From assembly GCA_034769895.1 (NCBI GenBank), contig CM068373.1:280023158-280087157 (forward strand): DNA of 64,000 bases, given 5' to 3'. This DNA comes from Magicicada septendecula. Lineage: Eukaryota; Arthropoda; Insecta; Hemiptera; Cicadidae. The position numbers were made by a program, and so were the translations under genes. Numbering within the stretch: position 1 is the first letter of the stretch; every line of letters starts with the position of its first letter. Positions 1-12,494 of the stretch are shown here, in pieces. Below the pieces are notes generated by a model. The model had not been told where the DNA came from and did no database searches. It was given only the letters and a program-made list of their open reading frames with translations.

Positions 1-390
1 ATCTACACTGCTCACTTCAAATGCAAAAACAATAAACCTTAAACGAAAACTCGAACAAACTATGTACACTGGATGGAAACAGTAACAGCAGACAAACGCA
101 CAGGACAACAAACGCCAGAGGACTAACTGGAATACAAAGATTTCTAGACCTATTGAAGTAGGACTGGGCTATTTTTAGCGCACTTCCGCCCGACAGCAAC
201 AGTGATTCACTGGCAGTCAAGGTCAGCAACCTCCGGCGGCTTCGTCTCACCCCTACGCAACATTACCGGGCGGCGCGTACACCGTAACTAGTGTTGAGTA
301 CTATGTATGCAGATTTTTCAGCTAATCCGAACTTTTCCGAATCCGAACAGGCTACAGCCCCAATTATTTCGGATTTGAGGGGTTCCACTG
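1..390 (-). mobile_element. End of a pogo/Tigger-like DNA transposon
   Basis: Read on the minus strand, the element begins at 390 with CAGTGGAACCCCTCAAATCC and is flanked on the plus side by TA at 391-392. This is the usual start and TA target duplication of pogo/Tigger members of the Tc1/mariner group. Further TTCGGATT-like subterminal motifs follow. No transposase frame is visible and the other terminus is not seen, so the element either continues left of the window or is a remnant. The left boundary is not established. Confidence 0.45.
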
Positions 391-554
391 TATACTCATT
401 TGATGAGTTTTATTTTTTTGCAATTTTTGAAAATTATATGCTGTTCCAACATTATGGACATGCTCTTATGAAAACCAATATACCTTTGGGAATAGGTTAG
501 GTTAGATTTTGTAAAAAGGACATTTAGCTTCACTCATCCGCAGAAATTTTATTC

Positions 555-840
555 CTGACACTGTTATGAATGAATTGAAGCCTACTCATAGAGATCTTAC
601 ACATCCTGACATCCTGAAGAAATGTTTACATGGGACATCTCAAAATTTGAATCTCTATTCAATAATGTAATTTGGACTTGTGTACAAAAAACCGTTTTTG
701 TTGGTAAAAAGACTTTTGAAATAGCTGCTTGGGATGTGGTAATTAGTTTAATGATGGGAATATTGGGAAGTCTGAGAATCACGAAAGTGTTGGATTCTCA
801 GACTTTGGTGAAAATGCTGTACGTACTCTGGTTGAAGTAC
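555..840 (+). pseudogene. Mutator-like transposase-domain fragment 1
   Basis: Conceptual translation across at least one frameshift gives a short stretch resembling the C-terminal part of the arthropod Mutator-like transposase domain: a PTHRDLTHPDILKKCLHG segment, then after a frame change NNVIWTCVQKTVFVGKKTFE. It matches the fragment at about 5755-6060 domain for domain (RDL...ILxK, GxxQN, NxVIW, VFVG). It has no start, no catalytic part and internal stops. It sits in the eIF3a intron and is antisense to that gene. Family name from memory of the domain; moderate confidence. Confidence 0.45.
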
Positions 841-2001
841 ATGTTGTGAAAGCTTTGACCTTAGTAATAAGATAAGACAGGAAAGAAGAGGAGGAAACAA
901 CTTCAGTTTCACAAAGAAGATGCCAGCAGTTACTGTAGGAAGGGGGGGGGGGTAAATAGAAGGCTTAATTGTGTTTTTCTGAAAAAATAATTTTACAAAC
1001 ATATAATCATTTTCTCAGAACTAATTAAAGATCGACAATTGAAACTTTTCTGTGCATGAGAAAAAACCAAAGGTATTATGTGGACCTAGAATTCTAGTAA
1101 ATTTACATACAGAAAATTTTACATCAATTCTTTTAAAAGAAAAATAAAAAAGTAATACGTTTAAACAAAAATGTATATTTTTTTCTGACATCCAGAAGTC
1201 GTGATTCTAGATCAGTGACAAGCATATACCAAGAGGCAAACATCGACAAAATTTCAAGTTGCTGAACCAAACAGTTTCGGACAATAGTGGACCTCAAAAA
1301 CACTAAATTTAAAACAGGCGAGATAGGAAGTCTTGACTCCCCTTAAAAATACCATTACCCATACCTAAGCACGTATCATATGTGCAAAAGAACATACGCA
1401 ACTAGTACAAAAAATGACAAAATTGCCTGGGTACTTTCCTACGCACTAGTGTAAATAATGCAGATTTACACTAAAGTTTATACTTAATCTAATTTTCTGC
1501 TGCCTGCGTCTATAAATTTACTGTAATCATACCATAAATCTATCAAACTGTGAATATCTCTTGTACATATAAAATAAATATCAGACATTCTTTTATTAAG
1601 ACTATATTCCATCATAATCAATGATATAAAAATGGAATGTTTATGTAGATTAACAATGAAAACACAAATTATAACTCAGAGTTTAAGAAACTATGAAATG
1701 TACAACTTACTGCTTATAAATTTCATACAGTTTAGTTTATGGTCAAATTAATTTTAAAATTTGTGGAACCATTGAAAATAACAATTCTGACATAACATTT
1801 GAAAATTTTAATTTTTTAACTTCAACTTTTGGATGAATAAATTTGCAAGTCATGCAGGAGTATTAAGTAGACTCTACCAACGGCAGGCAGTACAGGAAGT
1901 TTCAGCCACAAGTACTGATACGCTTCCCTTGTTCAGGCCCAGTTTCTTGTTCACATATACAATTTCAAATGAACTAATTGCCGACAATCTCTTGCACTTA
2001 C
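841..2001. other. eIF3a intron sequence after coding exon 5
   Basis: A+T-rich intron DNA on the 3' side of eIF3a exon 5. It contains a G run near 940-952 and no frame resembling the next eIF3a exon, so that exon must lie left of the window. I see no other recognisable feature. Confidence 0.6.
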
Positions 2002-2202
2002 CTGCCACAATTCCATCTGAATGGCAGAGTCAAGCTGGACTAATCGTGTGTCCAAGTTGAACTGCTGCGTCTCTGGCTTGTTGAGACTAACATTTGCAAC
2101 TTGTGGCGGCAACTTACTGATGTCCTCAAGATGTTTGCGCAACTTGTCGCACAGTTTACGGAATTCTGTTTTACGGTTGTACTTCAAACAAAACTGGAAG
2201 GC
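2002..2202 (-). CDS. eIF3a: eIF3a coding exon 5
   Basis: The acceptor is CAACAG and the donor GTAAGT. It starts [18 protein letters not shown] and ends ...[11 protein letters not shown], a highly conserved eIF3a stretch. The next exon is outside the window. Confidence 0.95.
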
Positions 2203-5200
2203 CTGTTGAAAAAAAAATATTAACAATAATTAAAATTCCCTGCCTGAAAAGTACATTAAACAGAGCATAATGATATTAAACTGCACTCCTGTTATGAAAG
2301 CAATGTCTCACAAATGTACACTTCCTACATAATCTCATTTTCTGTCTACACTAATGAATAATACACCAAAAATAAGTTTAATAATGTGTGTGTGTGTGTG
2401 TGCGTGCGCGCGTGCACTGGTGATACATTAGTAGAATATACAAAGGCATGGAACAATGTTTCAGAATCTGTCCAATGTTGAAGCAATGTTTCAATTGCTA
2501 AAAGCTGCAACCATCTTCACGCCAAACTTAAAAGCACAGTTAATGCTACATTATAAGCTACTAACACTAACACTATCATAGCGCAGTGATCACAAAACAG
2601 CTATCACATGCTTTTTAACAATCACCTCTGGTGAACCTTCCACTTTGTATTTTATGTCTTTGCATATTTCACACTCTTAGTTTCATATCCATACATACGT
2701 AAATCCATATGAATGTGCACACACTTATAAACACATAATCCCTTCAAACATTCACCTGATTATTTCAATTCCTAATAGTTCTCAGTTTCTTCTTTACCCG
2801 CCAGTAGTGATAAGTTCAGTTGGTATTTCGAACTCAAAAACATAATGTCATCTTCAAAATTTGGGCACACAGTACCCATAATCTTGAATACAGTGAATGG
2901 TGTATTTCTAAAGACGGCCATTTCCTGCTTAACGAATACCCAAACCCCTCCTGATAAAGAAAGCAATGCCACTACTAGGGTCCCCTGTTCAGTATACATA
3001 ATTTACTGCACAGACTTAACACTACACATGATCTGCTCTGTTACTTGAAGCATCCCTCAAGCATCTCTCATTACTGAGCACTTTTTGTCGTATTCATCCA
3101 TAATTTTAATAGTTGGACCATGTACTGATGTTCTCACTCATCAACTCTATCCTGATTTCCAAAATACACCCACAGTCCCTTTGCAATCACAGGAACTTTT
3201 TGAAAACTACTGTTTTGATTATTAAGGTTAAAATGTCAGTAAAATTATTACTACTATTAATGGACAATAAAAATTTATTGATTCATCTTTTACATTGACT
3301 GACTCATTTTCTTCAACTAGATACAAATGTTTTTTTTCTATTTGTGTATTTTGTGTAAGACAGAAGTAGTGAGACTTGAGCACTGGAACTGGGGAAACAA
3401 AGAGTTGGTGAAGGGAGACGAGACTGAGACGATAGATTTAAAAAAAAATTACATCACCAAAGATAGGTTTAATTAATAAAGTTGTGTTAGTAGTTATAAT
3501 CACAAACAGAAATAACACTATTGCACACCACTATAGATAAAATTTCCGATTAGTGCTTTCAAGTTTCACAGCCCATCATCAGATCGGAAATATCTGATAG
3601 GAGATATGAAAGCGCTAATAGGAAATTTATCTATTATGGTGGGCAACAGCATTATTTCTGTTTATCAGACATGTTGAAGCAACAATTTGATATACAGCTG
3701 TAATGGTTTTAACAATTTAAAATTTAAATAATTATAGCTAGCAATTATCTTTATAAATTTAATATTCAAAACACGCGTGTAGCTTCAACTTATATTCCTT
3801 TCATGGGATTAGTCATATCTTAAAGGTTTTGTAAAAACTAATATGGAACATAACATATCTATATTAACTTCAACAATTAATATGCTTGTTATATACTACC
3901 TTCCCATGCCTAAAAATCTGTTTCAAGTCAAATACATGGTTCCACTGTTATATACAAAACTAAATTCGCAAATGCCCTTCAGATCTGTTCAAAATTTTTT
4001 TTTTGCAATTTAAAATTATTACAATTAGATAACTCCAACTATTGTTATAAAAATCACTGCTGACTTGTGAAACTAATTAATAACAATGTAAAGCTAATAT
4101 AGAGATAACAGTTCATTAATTTAATGTTCAAATATACACAACAAGACAGTTTTACATACGATGAGATAAATTATCAATACTTGGTAATCACATGGCATCG
4201 TCACCACCTACCAGGGTTGATGTACTCATACTAAAACATTTACCAATAATTTAGATTATTAAAAGCTGTTAACATATATATGCCAATTGAGCTGAAACTG
4301 CTGCAATTTCAAAAAATCTTTACTTCCTTCTGCTTTCACATACGAGTATCAACGAACTAAGAACTAAACATTTGTATATTTTATACGTCTGTCTTGAGCA
4401 AATTTTATCACCAACTACCTTACTATTCTTTAGCTTCCAAAAATATATGATTAGTGCATATAATTTGTGTGTTGTGCATGTCCACTGTGTTGGGAGTCTG
4501 GGTAAATATCCAAGGAGTAGATAAACAGGTCTAATTAATTACACAGGTTGACTACAAAGAAACTTTTTTTCTTAATCTTAGCTTTTATTTAATTATTTGT
4601 GGGTGCCAAGTTCAAAAATCATGCTAAAATTTTCATATATCACATACAATGTTGTGAGCCCACTTTTATTTTTCAGATAAGCGAGGTTACAAATTATCTA
4701 GACAAATTCACACAATTAAATTAAGGAATAAATTGTTTAAAGAATTGTTTGGTAATAATTTGGAAAATATATCGAATATTTGGTAATAATTTATAATTAA
4801 AGCTGTTAACCATTTGCATTAATAGTTTATACATTAAATATCCTTTACTGTGCTTTTTATTATTAGTAACGTCCCTCAAATTTTAAGATTTTTTTTAACT
4901 GTACTGCCAGGATATTCACTGTGAATCTGTGATTCACTATCACTCAACTGTAGCAATTTTTTTTAACTATAATAAACCTGCGAATAGAAGCTGACTTAAT
5001 ATTATGTGGTAGTAATTATTGTCCTTTGTCATGTTCTAACATTGGCTTCAAAAATTGTGATTTTGTTGTTTTTGTGATGTTGTGTAAATTGTTCACATAA
5101 CTTCTGTTCTGTTGTGGCGAGTTCGTGATTGGTTGTAGTGTTGTTTGATACATCAAAGAAACACTGCAGTTTTATTAGAAAAGTGAGTCATGGTTAGTTT

Positions 5201-8200
5201 GGAATGAAGCTGGTAGGCCACGGTAAACAAAAGATCCATGTGAAATTTATAATGTTTGCTCGGAGGCTAATGAATGGTCAACAGATGTTAAAAATCTTTT
5301 ATATTTGGTGTTCCATGATTTGCAAGGAACCAATAATATATTTATGTTGACTGTTAGTTTTGGTCATTTGACTCAAAATGTTACAGAGCAAAGAACAAGA
5401 AAGTTATTTTAAAACTTCTAAATTTTCCATTGTCTATACATTCTGTCCCTTATGTGTGCAGACCCCAGTCCCTGTTCCTCCAGGAACATTAGAAGATCCA
5501 TCAAGTGATATTAAGGGAGGACCTTACACCGAAAAAATAATTTTTTGGCCATTTTCGTTTTTTTTTTGTTCATTATTATAGCCTGGAATATTCTGAACAA
5601 ACTTATATATAACATGTCCATGTTAAAAAATTTTAACAATAAAGTGACTCGTGCACAGAAAATTTGCATCAATTCTCTAAACTTTCTGTGCACTGCCTCA
5701 CGAGTTTGAACATTCAAGCATTTTTATATATACTTCTTTAGGTATACATTTGTTATTACCATTACCTTTCTGAAACGGTTTTAAATCAAATACAACCAAT
5801 TTTTAAAGATCTCTCTAATGAAACTATTTTGAGTAAACGCTATTTGGGAAAGACCCAGAATCCAAACGAATCATTCAATGCAGTGATTTGGAAAAGACTG
5901 CCAACAACTATTTTTGTCGGTATCACAACACTAAACGTAGGGGTGTATGGAGTTATATCATTTAATAAAGGTGCAGTGGGAAAGCTGGATGTGCTTAGTA
6001 CTTGTGATTAAAATATAGTGAAAATTGTAAAGTGCAATTACAGCAAATCAACACAATGCTGGTGTGAAAAGCTGATAAAAAATTCAATGTAGATGAAAAA
6101 AAGAAACAAATGATTCATGAACGATTCATGCTTCACATGAAGGCAACAATAGAAATACAAATGTTTTGCATATAATCTCTAGACCCAGCTTTACAAGGAA
6201 AAGAAAACCCCTCTATTCCTCCATATAAAAGTGGCGTTCTGGACTGTGAAAACTGTATGTAATAGAGAAAACCCCCCATCATATTTTAATTCTGATACAA
6301 AATAAAGAATAAAATACTCCTTATAAATTCTCAATAAATAATAAAAAAACAAACAGCCATTATGAACCTACATACTACAGGCCTGTGTGACTTATTAAAA
6401 AAAATTGATATTTTAGAAACTTGTATTTTCAAATTTTTTAATAATAGAGGTATACAATACCCAAATAATGCAATGTGATACTCCTATTGTAGTAAGTAAA
6501 TTCTCAATTTTTTGTCAAAAACAGTAAGTTTCTGCTAATTTACACAATATTACAGGCCGTGAGGCGAGTGATGAAACTGTCTATGCGCGCAGGAGGAGAG
6601 GTAGCAGGTTGGGGAGACACTTCCCCTCACGGAGACCTAAGCCAACTGATGGGTTGTTGTCCCTAGCCGCTGTCCCACGCATGCGCATTCTTTCTCTTTG
6701 CCACTGCGCACCACCAAGACAGTTTCATCACTCGCCTCACCCCCTGTACCACAGAATGTGGCTCAAGATCTTACTATATACTAAAATCTGCTAAGTATAA
6801 CATACTTAAAAATAACAAATTATTTTATTTTAAGCAAGCCTTAAAAACCGCAATTGTACTTACCATTCTGGCAATATCGTGGTACAAAGGTTCAACGTGA
6901 GCATTTGTTCTCAATAATTCAAGACACTGACAGTACGATTCCCAGAGAAATTTCACCCACGGAGTGAGAATTGTTCTATCACTACGATCTTGGGCATCCT
7001 CTCCGCTAACAGCACTATTGGAAATACAAAACTATATTATATAAGTTTGAACTCGTGTAATTTGAGACCTTACTGCACTGAGTTTTGTCTTCTATAACAG
7101 ACCATACTATCATCAGTACCTCAATAATATGCTTTCAGGTGTAGCTAAATTGTCAAGGTCATCAATGTCTACAACAGCCTGCTGAGACTGTTCCCGAGCG
7201 GCTTCTGTCCTTTCTTCTGCTGTACGTAAATATCCTCGGATTACATTTTCTAAGGAACCCACATTCACCTGTGCACAAATAAAATAAATATAATGTTAAC
7301 ATACACAATCAAAAATATCAGTTGATCAATCCACTCTTCTACTTATTCACTTGTATATTTACACATATAAACATGATTCCACACGTACAGCTTTAAAAGC
7401 AGCAAATAAAAATGTCTGCAGTCCTTAGTCATTAGTGACATAATGATCACTTTTCTTAGCCTCTGTACAAAGTTTTCTACGAAATTTGCTATTTACAGAA
7501 AAAGTGACCTCTTTTTACTATTTCACCCATCATTATATTCTATTTTAGATTGTCTACATTCTAAATTATCAATGTTTAGCTACCTCTTAAGCAAATGCAT
7601 GAGGTAGTATTAGGTCTAAAATGTGTTAAAGTTTTGTTCAAATTTGTTTTTTTACGGTAAACATCTCATACATAAAATATGTTGCATTTTCAATTTTCAC
7701 AACTTTCAGTCTGCACAAAAATACTACGCAAGTTCAAAATTTTAGATTTTAACAGCAGGTTATGCCTAACACCAGGCCATTGAGTAAAAATATGGACTTG
7801 CCCCTTTTGAGTTATTAAACCTACAAACTGGCAATTTTTAAGGTTTCGTCTGTTTTTCTTAGATGTTCACTGAAAGAAGGCCAGTCTCAGGTTTTACACT
7901 TTGTTAATAAAATCCAAATACAAACATGTAAACATACAAAGAAATCTGGCGTAATACCTGCCATTCTAAATAAACAAAAAATTAGATACCATTTCATGCA
8001 CTTAAATGCCCATTCAGGGCTAATTAAAAAATTGCTGTTACAAGAAACAAAGAAAATTTCAAGTACAATTGAATGAGATTTATGCCAAAGTAACAGCTAA
8101 AATAAATACAGTATTTTTGTCAAAAATACTATATGGAGCTATACATAGAAAAAGGCCTATTTTGAAGCACCGATGTACTGGGAATGATGTATTCTAAATA

Positions 8201-10701
8201 TAAAAAACATTTAAAACCATCAAGCAACAGTTTAATTGTACACTAGGCAATTTTACATGGACTGACCTATTATAATAAATCCTTATACATCATTCAACTA
8301 GTTTATAACACTACATTTTTTTATTACAACTGTTTATCAAAAATCTAACATGACCGCTATACATAAACACATTATTACAACTCAAATATGAATTTTTTTA
8401 ATGGCTGCTTATACATACCGACTGAAACATGTTTCTGTACTGGAAGAGCCCTTCCTTGGCAATGTGTGATTTCTTTAGCTCCACACATAGATCTAAATAT
8501 TTGAACATAATGGGTTCCAAAACACTTTCGCTCAAATTGTACGCCCATTTTTTATTTTTAAATACTTCGTACAATGTGTCTAATGCCCTTGACGGTTTAC
8601 CAACTTCAATGAATTCTGTAACAATTAAAAATTAACTTTAAGCAAAAGCAAAAACAGTTTGTGAAAAATACATTAAATAATATCCTTTAAATAATACAGA
8701 CTGAAAAGTTCAACCCAAAAATATCCTGCTAACATAAAATTATTGATTAACATTAGTAAACAGCTATTTTAATTCAACAACATGTTATGATGATAAAATG
8801 TGCAAAGAACTGATAAAAAGAAAGTAAGCTTTTATCATGGCCTATGTCAACACTGTTAAAACATGCCAGGCTGTTTTGGTCCAGAATGTCTATAATTAGT
8901 GCCCGGCGTTTTGACCTTATAAGTTTCGTTTAAGTGGAATAAGTAATTATTTGTTGTTAATATGTGTACACAATTCAGTTTCAAAGAGGAAACTCTGTTC
9001 ATTATTTTGAAGTTTAAGATATTATTCATAAAAAAATGTAATGAATTATTAACTTTAAAAAAGTGCCTGGTTGTCTGGTATAACAGTCTTGTGACAGGCT
9101 AGGACTTAAAAGTGTTAAAACATTCTAACATATTACATATATTAAACTTTTATTTAAAAATGGTTAATTGTGAACTTTCTTAACCTTTTTTGGTATTGAG
9201 GTGAAATTTTTTTTCTATTCTTCTATGTTATATAAACACGGATAAACACAGTGGTCGAACCTGTTAAATTATTTTCCCGTGTTTATATAACATAGAATAG
9301 AAAAAAATAATAAATAAAAAATCTCTCTCTCTCTCTCTCTCTATTTATGCACCTAAGCATTCAAAGAATTTCGACGAAACCGAAACATCAAAGCATGATA
9401 ATGTTTTTAGGCTTTTGAAACGTATAATGTGGATTACGTAAATCATTTCCAAACCACAAACGATCACAAACAGAGCATGTAAAACCAAATTTATTCTCAC
9501 TAAAACGTTTGCTAAACTCAATGTCAGCAGCGATTATTTCTGTCTTGATGCGTTTACATATCAAATTTCTAGACTGTGGGGAATCGAAACTGTGGAAGCG
9601 TTACGTTTTTCGATGATGATTTTTGTGGAATGACACCCAACCTAAAAACATTATCATGTTTTAAAATCACTCCAATATCAGAAAAGTCAAGAAAGTTCAC
9701 AATTATCTTAAAAATATTAAACAGATCTAGTAATGTTATTTTGACTACAATGGTGAGCAATAAATAATATCGATGTATAATAATAATATAATAATAGTCT
9801 ATACGGATGGGGCCATATGTGATTCACCATGATGGGCACCACACCATGTCGGTCCATTAATCACTGGAACAGTGCATTTTGGGGAGTATCGATGTTCTTT
9901 TCTAAAAAGCCTTATTTTTGAAACTTCAAAAACCAATTTTATACACAAAACCAATAAAAACTGAAATTCATCATTCACAGTCAGATGTGGTCGTGCATTA
10001 GAAATAACGTGTAAACTCGATTTTAACATGTGAAGTTTGGTTGTACAATACTTTTCATTTCACATATAAAAATATACATGGGTTATTTTAAAAATAATTA
10101 CCCACACATGGATATCTAAATACCAAAATTATCCTAAATTTGTTGTGCAAGCACACGCGCACAAATCAGAAATATCAGATATGTCTTATTTCATGTAAAA
10201 ATGACTAAATTGTGTTAACATAAACATTTTTCAACACCCCACGTTCACAAAACAGGCGTCGCCAACAACCTTGAAATTTAAAAAACGTGTAGCAAACTAA
10301 CAGCTGTTACTATAAGCGTACTAAGTCATGTTTATCAACGCTAATATGACATGAAATCAACACACTTTACACCATTAATGCACTACGTTTTATAATAAAC
10401 TAAAAGGGGAATATAAGTTATTCACCTCTGTTCAAGAGGTAAATCTGTTCAAGTGTCTACCTCATGACCCATTTTAACCTAAAACATGTTAACATCTACA
10501 TGTTCTAATATTACTCTGAACACAAAACAACTTAATTATACAACACATAGAAAGTTCACACGTATCAAAACATTGTGAAACTATGTTGACTCGTTTGAAA
10601 TCAGTCAATGATAATCCTTCCTATCAGTATTTCTTACAAGAAAAATGCCTACCATTAGCCCTTTTCAGGGCGTTTTCTGGACGCTGTCCGTAACGCGACA
10701 T
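2002..10701 (-). CDS. eIF3a: Eukaryotic translation initiation factor 3 subunit A (5' part, five coding exons)
   Basis: Scaffold subunit of the eIF3 complex, which binds the 40S ribosomal subunit and recruits initiation factors and mRNA in the cytoplasm. Coding exons on the minus strand: 10653-10701, 8419-8615, 7120-7268, 6864-7014 and 2002-2202. All borders are GT-AG and the frame is kept throughout (16 codons+1, then 66, 115+2, 166 and 233 codons in total). The product starts [16 protein letters not shown] and includes conserved stretches such as [40 protein letters not shown], and [20 protein letters not shown]. This is the helical N-terminal region before the PCI domain. Only 233 residues of a protein usually well over 1,000 long are present; the rest lies left of the window. 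Intron 4 is 4.66 kb. No break is seen, so the gene appears functional. Its start lies 300 bp from the edge of the giant repeat. Confidence 0.96.
2385..2415. repeat. TG/CG microsatellite
   Basis: An alternating purine-pyrimidine tract: (TG)n followed by TGCGTGCGCGCGTGC. Confidence 0.9.
3504..3663. mobile_element. Hairpin MITE of about 160 bp
   Basis: The ends AAACAGAAATA and TATTTCTGTTT are inverted. Inner arms carry GCACACCACTATAGATAAA opposite TTTATCTATTATGGTGGGC. The TTGCACACCACTATA motif is shared with the perfect hairpin at 58272-58376, so both are probably one repeat family. No coding capacity. Confidence 0.65.
5755..6060 (+). pseudogene. Mutator-like transposase-domain fragment 2
   Basis: A longer uninterrupted stretch of the same domain as at 555-840. 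It reads [17 protein letters not shown], then [23 protein letters not shown]-like [16 protein letters not shown] and a stop at 6009-6011, after which related sequence continues in a degraded form. No start or N-terminal transposase domain is found nearby. It lies antisense to eIF3a within intron 4 and is probably a dead fragment. Confidence 0.5.
6553..6746. mobile_element. GC-rich MITE with about 30 bp terminal inverted repeats
   Basis: The left end CAGGCCGTGAGGCGAGTGAT continues to GAAACTGTCT. It is matched in inverse orientation by the right end AGACAGTTTCATCACTCGCC followed by TCACCCCCTG. TA dinucleotides flank both sides (6551-6552, 6747-6748). The interior is CpG-rich, unlike the surrounding intron. 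Noncoding. Confidence 0.7.
6864..7014 (-). CDS. eIF3a: eIF3a coding exon 4
   Basis: The acceptor is CAATAG and the donor GTAAGT. It encodes [20 protein letters not shown] onward and ends ...PLYHDIARM. Confidence 0.94.
7120..7268 (-). CDS. eIF3a: eIF3a coding exon 3
   Basis: The acceptor is GCACAG and the donor GTACTG. It starts [20 protein letters not shown] and ends in phase 2 after ATPESILL. Confidence 0.94.
7269..8418 (-). other. eIF3a intron 2
   Basis: A 1.15 kb A+T-rich intron. I see no repeat or gene in it. Confidence 0.8.
8419..8615 (-). CDS. eIF3a: eIF3a coding exon 2
   Basis: The acceptor is TTACAG and the donor GTATGT. It completes the Glu codon and continues [20 protein letters not shown], ending ...YRNMFQS. 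Confidence 0.94.
9207..9307. repeat. Foldback repeat of about 100 bp
   Basis: The left arm (9207-9241) and the right arm (9277-9307, starting CCGTGTTTATATAACATAGA) are inverted copies differing by a 3-base insertion. They are separated by a 35 bp loop. Confidence 0.75.
9322..9342. repeat. CT microsatellite
   Basis: A run of CT dinucleotides directly after the foldback repeat. Confidence 0.9.
10653..10701 (-). CDS. eIF3a: eIF3a coding exon 1
   Basis: The start codon is at 10701-10699, with an adenine three bases upstream. The exon encodes [16 protein letters not shown] plus the first base of a Glu codon, and is followed by a GTAGGC donor. Confidence 0.93.
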
Positions 10702-10997
10702 TTTGCACTACAACCTTTATATTTCGTTGGACATTCGACGAAAAAACAAAGACCACAATATGCACAGTATATAAAGCTTAAATAATAATATTTAACCAAA
10801 CTACCTTACGACCACGCACTCCACCTTGCCGAACAAGCTTACCGGAAGTAACACGCACGCGCACTCCACTAAATTCATTAGACTTTGGTAAGAATCTTTT
10901 GACATTATACATGCGCGATATTGTTACAAATTATTACAAGGAAACAAATATTTATTTTATATTTAAAAAAGAATATATTTTATGGATCTATATTCAT
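10702..10997. promoter_or_regulatory. eIF3a upstream region
   Basis: The only single-copy DNA between the eIF3a start and the repeats, so it should hold the eIF3a 5' UTR and core promoter. It contains CpG-bearing stretches near 10800-10870. No TATA box or named motif can be assigned with confidence. Confidence 0.4.
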
Positions 10998-11110
10998 TTC
11001 GGGGTCTTGGGGAATAGTCAGCAACAAAATGTAACTTCCGTCGCCGCGCGTGTACTATATTTCGCTGTCCGATGTGTACATCCAACAGTTTTCTTCACAA
11101 GTAACTAATG
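10998..11110 (+). repeat. Flank copy F, left
   Basis: A CpG-rich 113 bp block (containing CGTCGCCGCGCGTGTAC) repeated almost exactly at 18825-18938. In both places it is followed by the same 308 bp unit and terminal sequence, so the direct repeat extends over 10998-12489 and about 18825-20318. Confidence 0.85.
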
Positions 11111-11695
11111 CCAGCTTATGGAGGTTATGTACGACAATGTAATTTAAATAAAATTTACTTTGTTAGTGTACATTAAAATGGTGTATTTATTGGAAGTACA
11201 GAAATTAGTTTACATTTATCGCACATAATTACGGTACAGAGACGATTTTGGGAGGTTGTGGCTACGTTTAACAATATAACTTAACCTTTTACATTTTTAA
11301 AATTAATTAGACTTAACAAACGTTTCCTTAGTTAGTGTACATTCAAAGGCTGTATTTATTGTATGGATAAAAGGCTGTATATAACATTAACGGCTGTATT
11401 TATTCGAAGTAAGTAATCCCAGCTTATGGAGGTTATGTACGACAATGTAACTTAAATAAAATTTACTTTGTTCATGTACATTAAAAGGGTGTATTTATTG
11501 GAAGTACAGAAATTAGTTTACATTTATCGCACATAATTACGGTACAGAGACGATTTTGGGAGGTTGTGGCTACGTTTAATTATTTAACTTAACCTTTTAG
11601 ATTTTTAAAATTAATTAGACAACAGACATTTCCTTAGTTAGTGTACATTCAAAGGCTGTATATAACATTAAAGGCTGTATTTATTCAAAGTACCG
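11111..11695 (+). repeat. 308 bp tandem units at the repeat edge
   Basis: Two consecutive copies (11111-11418 and 11419 to about 11695) of a unit starting CCAGCTTATGGAGGTTATGT and containing GTACATT(A/C)AAA-GG and GTATTTATT motifs. Further copies occur at 18939-19246 and 19247 to about 19530 (plus) and, inverted, at about 18540-18824 and 33130-33535. Confidence 0.85.
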
Positions 11696-12494
11696 GAATT
11701 AAAACGTACTTCCAATTAGGAACCTAGTACAATCTAATGTATAACCAAACAAGTACATTAAAATCCTTTTTTCAACATAATGCAATAAAAAGCAATGTGC
11801 AGTTTCTGTTAACATGCAAATGATTAAGTATTAATAATGGGTTACAGTGGAATTTAATGTTACTACTGTCTGAATTAATGCAAATAAAATTGGGAGAATC
11901 TCGTAAACATATTAAAGAATGCTTGTATATTACACACAAAATTATTAAAGTACGGACCTTTGTTAATGAATAGAAACAAATTTGACTCTATACTTTAGTA
12001 TGTATCAATAAAATTCACCTTTTTTCAAATACCAATATCTGTTGTTTTTTTCATACCCTTAAAAAAAGGTCATTAACAACATACATTATGAGAAAACGTG
12101 ATTACAAATAACCAGCCATTAGTTACTTGTGAAGAAAATAGATATAACATTTACAAACATCAAATCTTCAATTCTCTCCCTATTTGTTTTATAAAAACTG
12201 GAGTTTCTACTGCAGGTTTTAAGTCCACTAACTACTTAATTAAATATAGCCTACATAATTGTTCCTGTATCTTGTTGGGTAACATATTATATTAATACAT
12301 CTGCTTCCTACTCATATGTGCAAACAATGTTTTTAATGTACGGTCCTAAAATCTTTATCAACACTTTATATCTTTAAGATTTAGACAAAGTCTAATGAGC
12401 AACTTGGCCTAACCTGAATTTACATGACCTGGCTCAGAACAACTTTATTTTGGCAAATACAAAGATGAAGACTGGTTGCAATTTACTACCATAA

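Larger units (their letters stand above)
2203..6863 (-). other. eIF3a intron 4
   Basis: A 4.66 kb intron made mostly of A+T-rich sequence and old repeats: a TG/CG tract (2385-2415), a hairpin MITE (3504-3663), a Mutator-like fragment (about 5755-6060) and a GC-rich MITE (6553-6746). A short imperfect inverted repeat lies at about 5643-5707. I recognise nothing else between these. Confidence 0.75.
8616..10652 (-). other. eIF3a intron 1
   Basis: A 2.0 kb intron holding one foldback element (9207-9307) and an adjoining CT microsatellite (9322-9342). The remainder is A+T-rich with no recognisable feature. Confidence 0.8.

Noticed and set aside
5378-5581. 67-codon frame upstream of Mutator-like fragment 2
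   Set aside because: No residue pattern of the transposase family or of any protein I recognise; could not be supported as part of the fragment.
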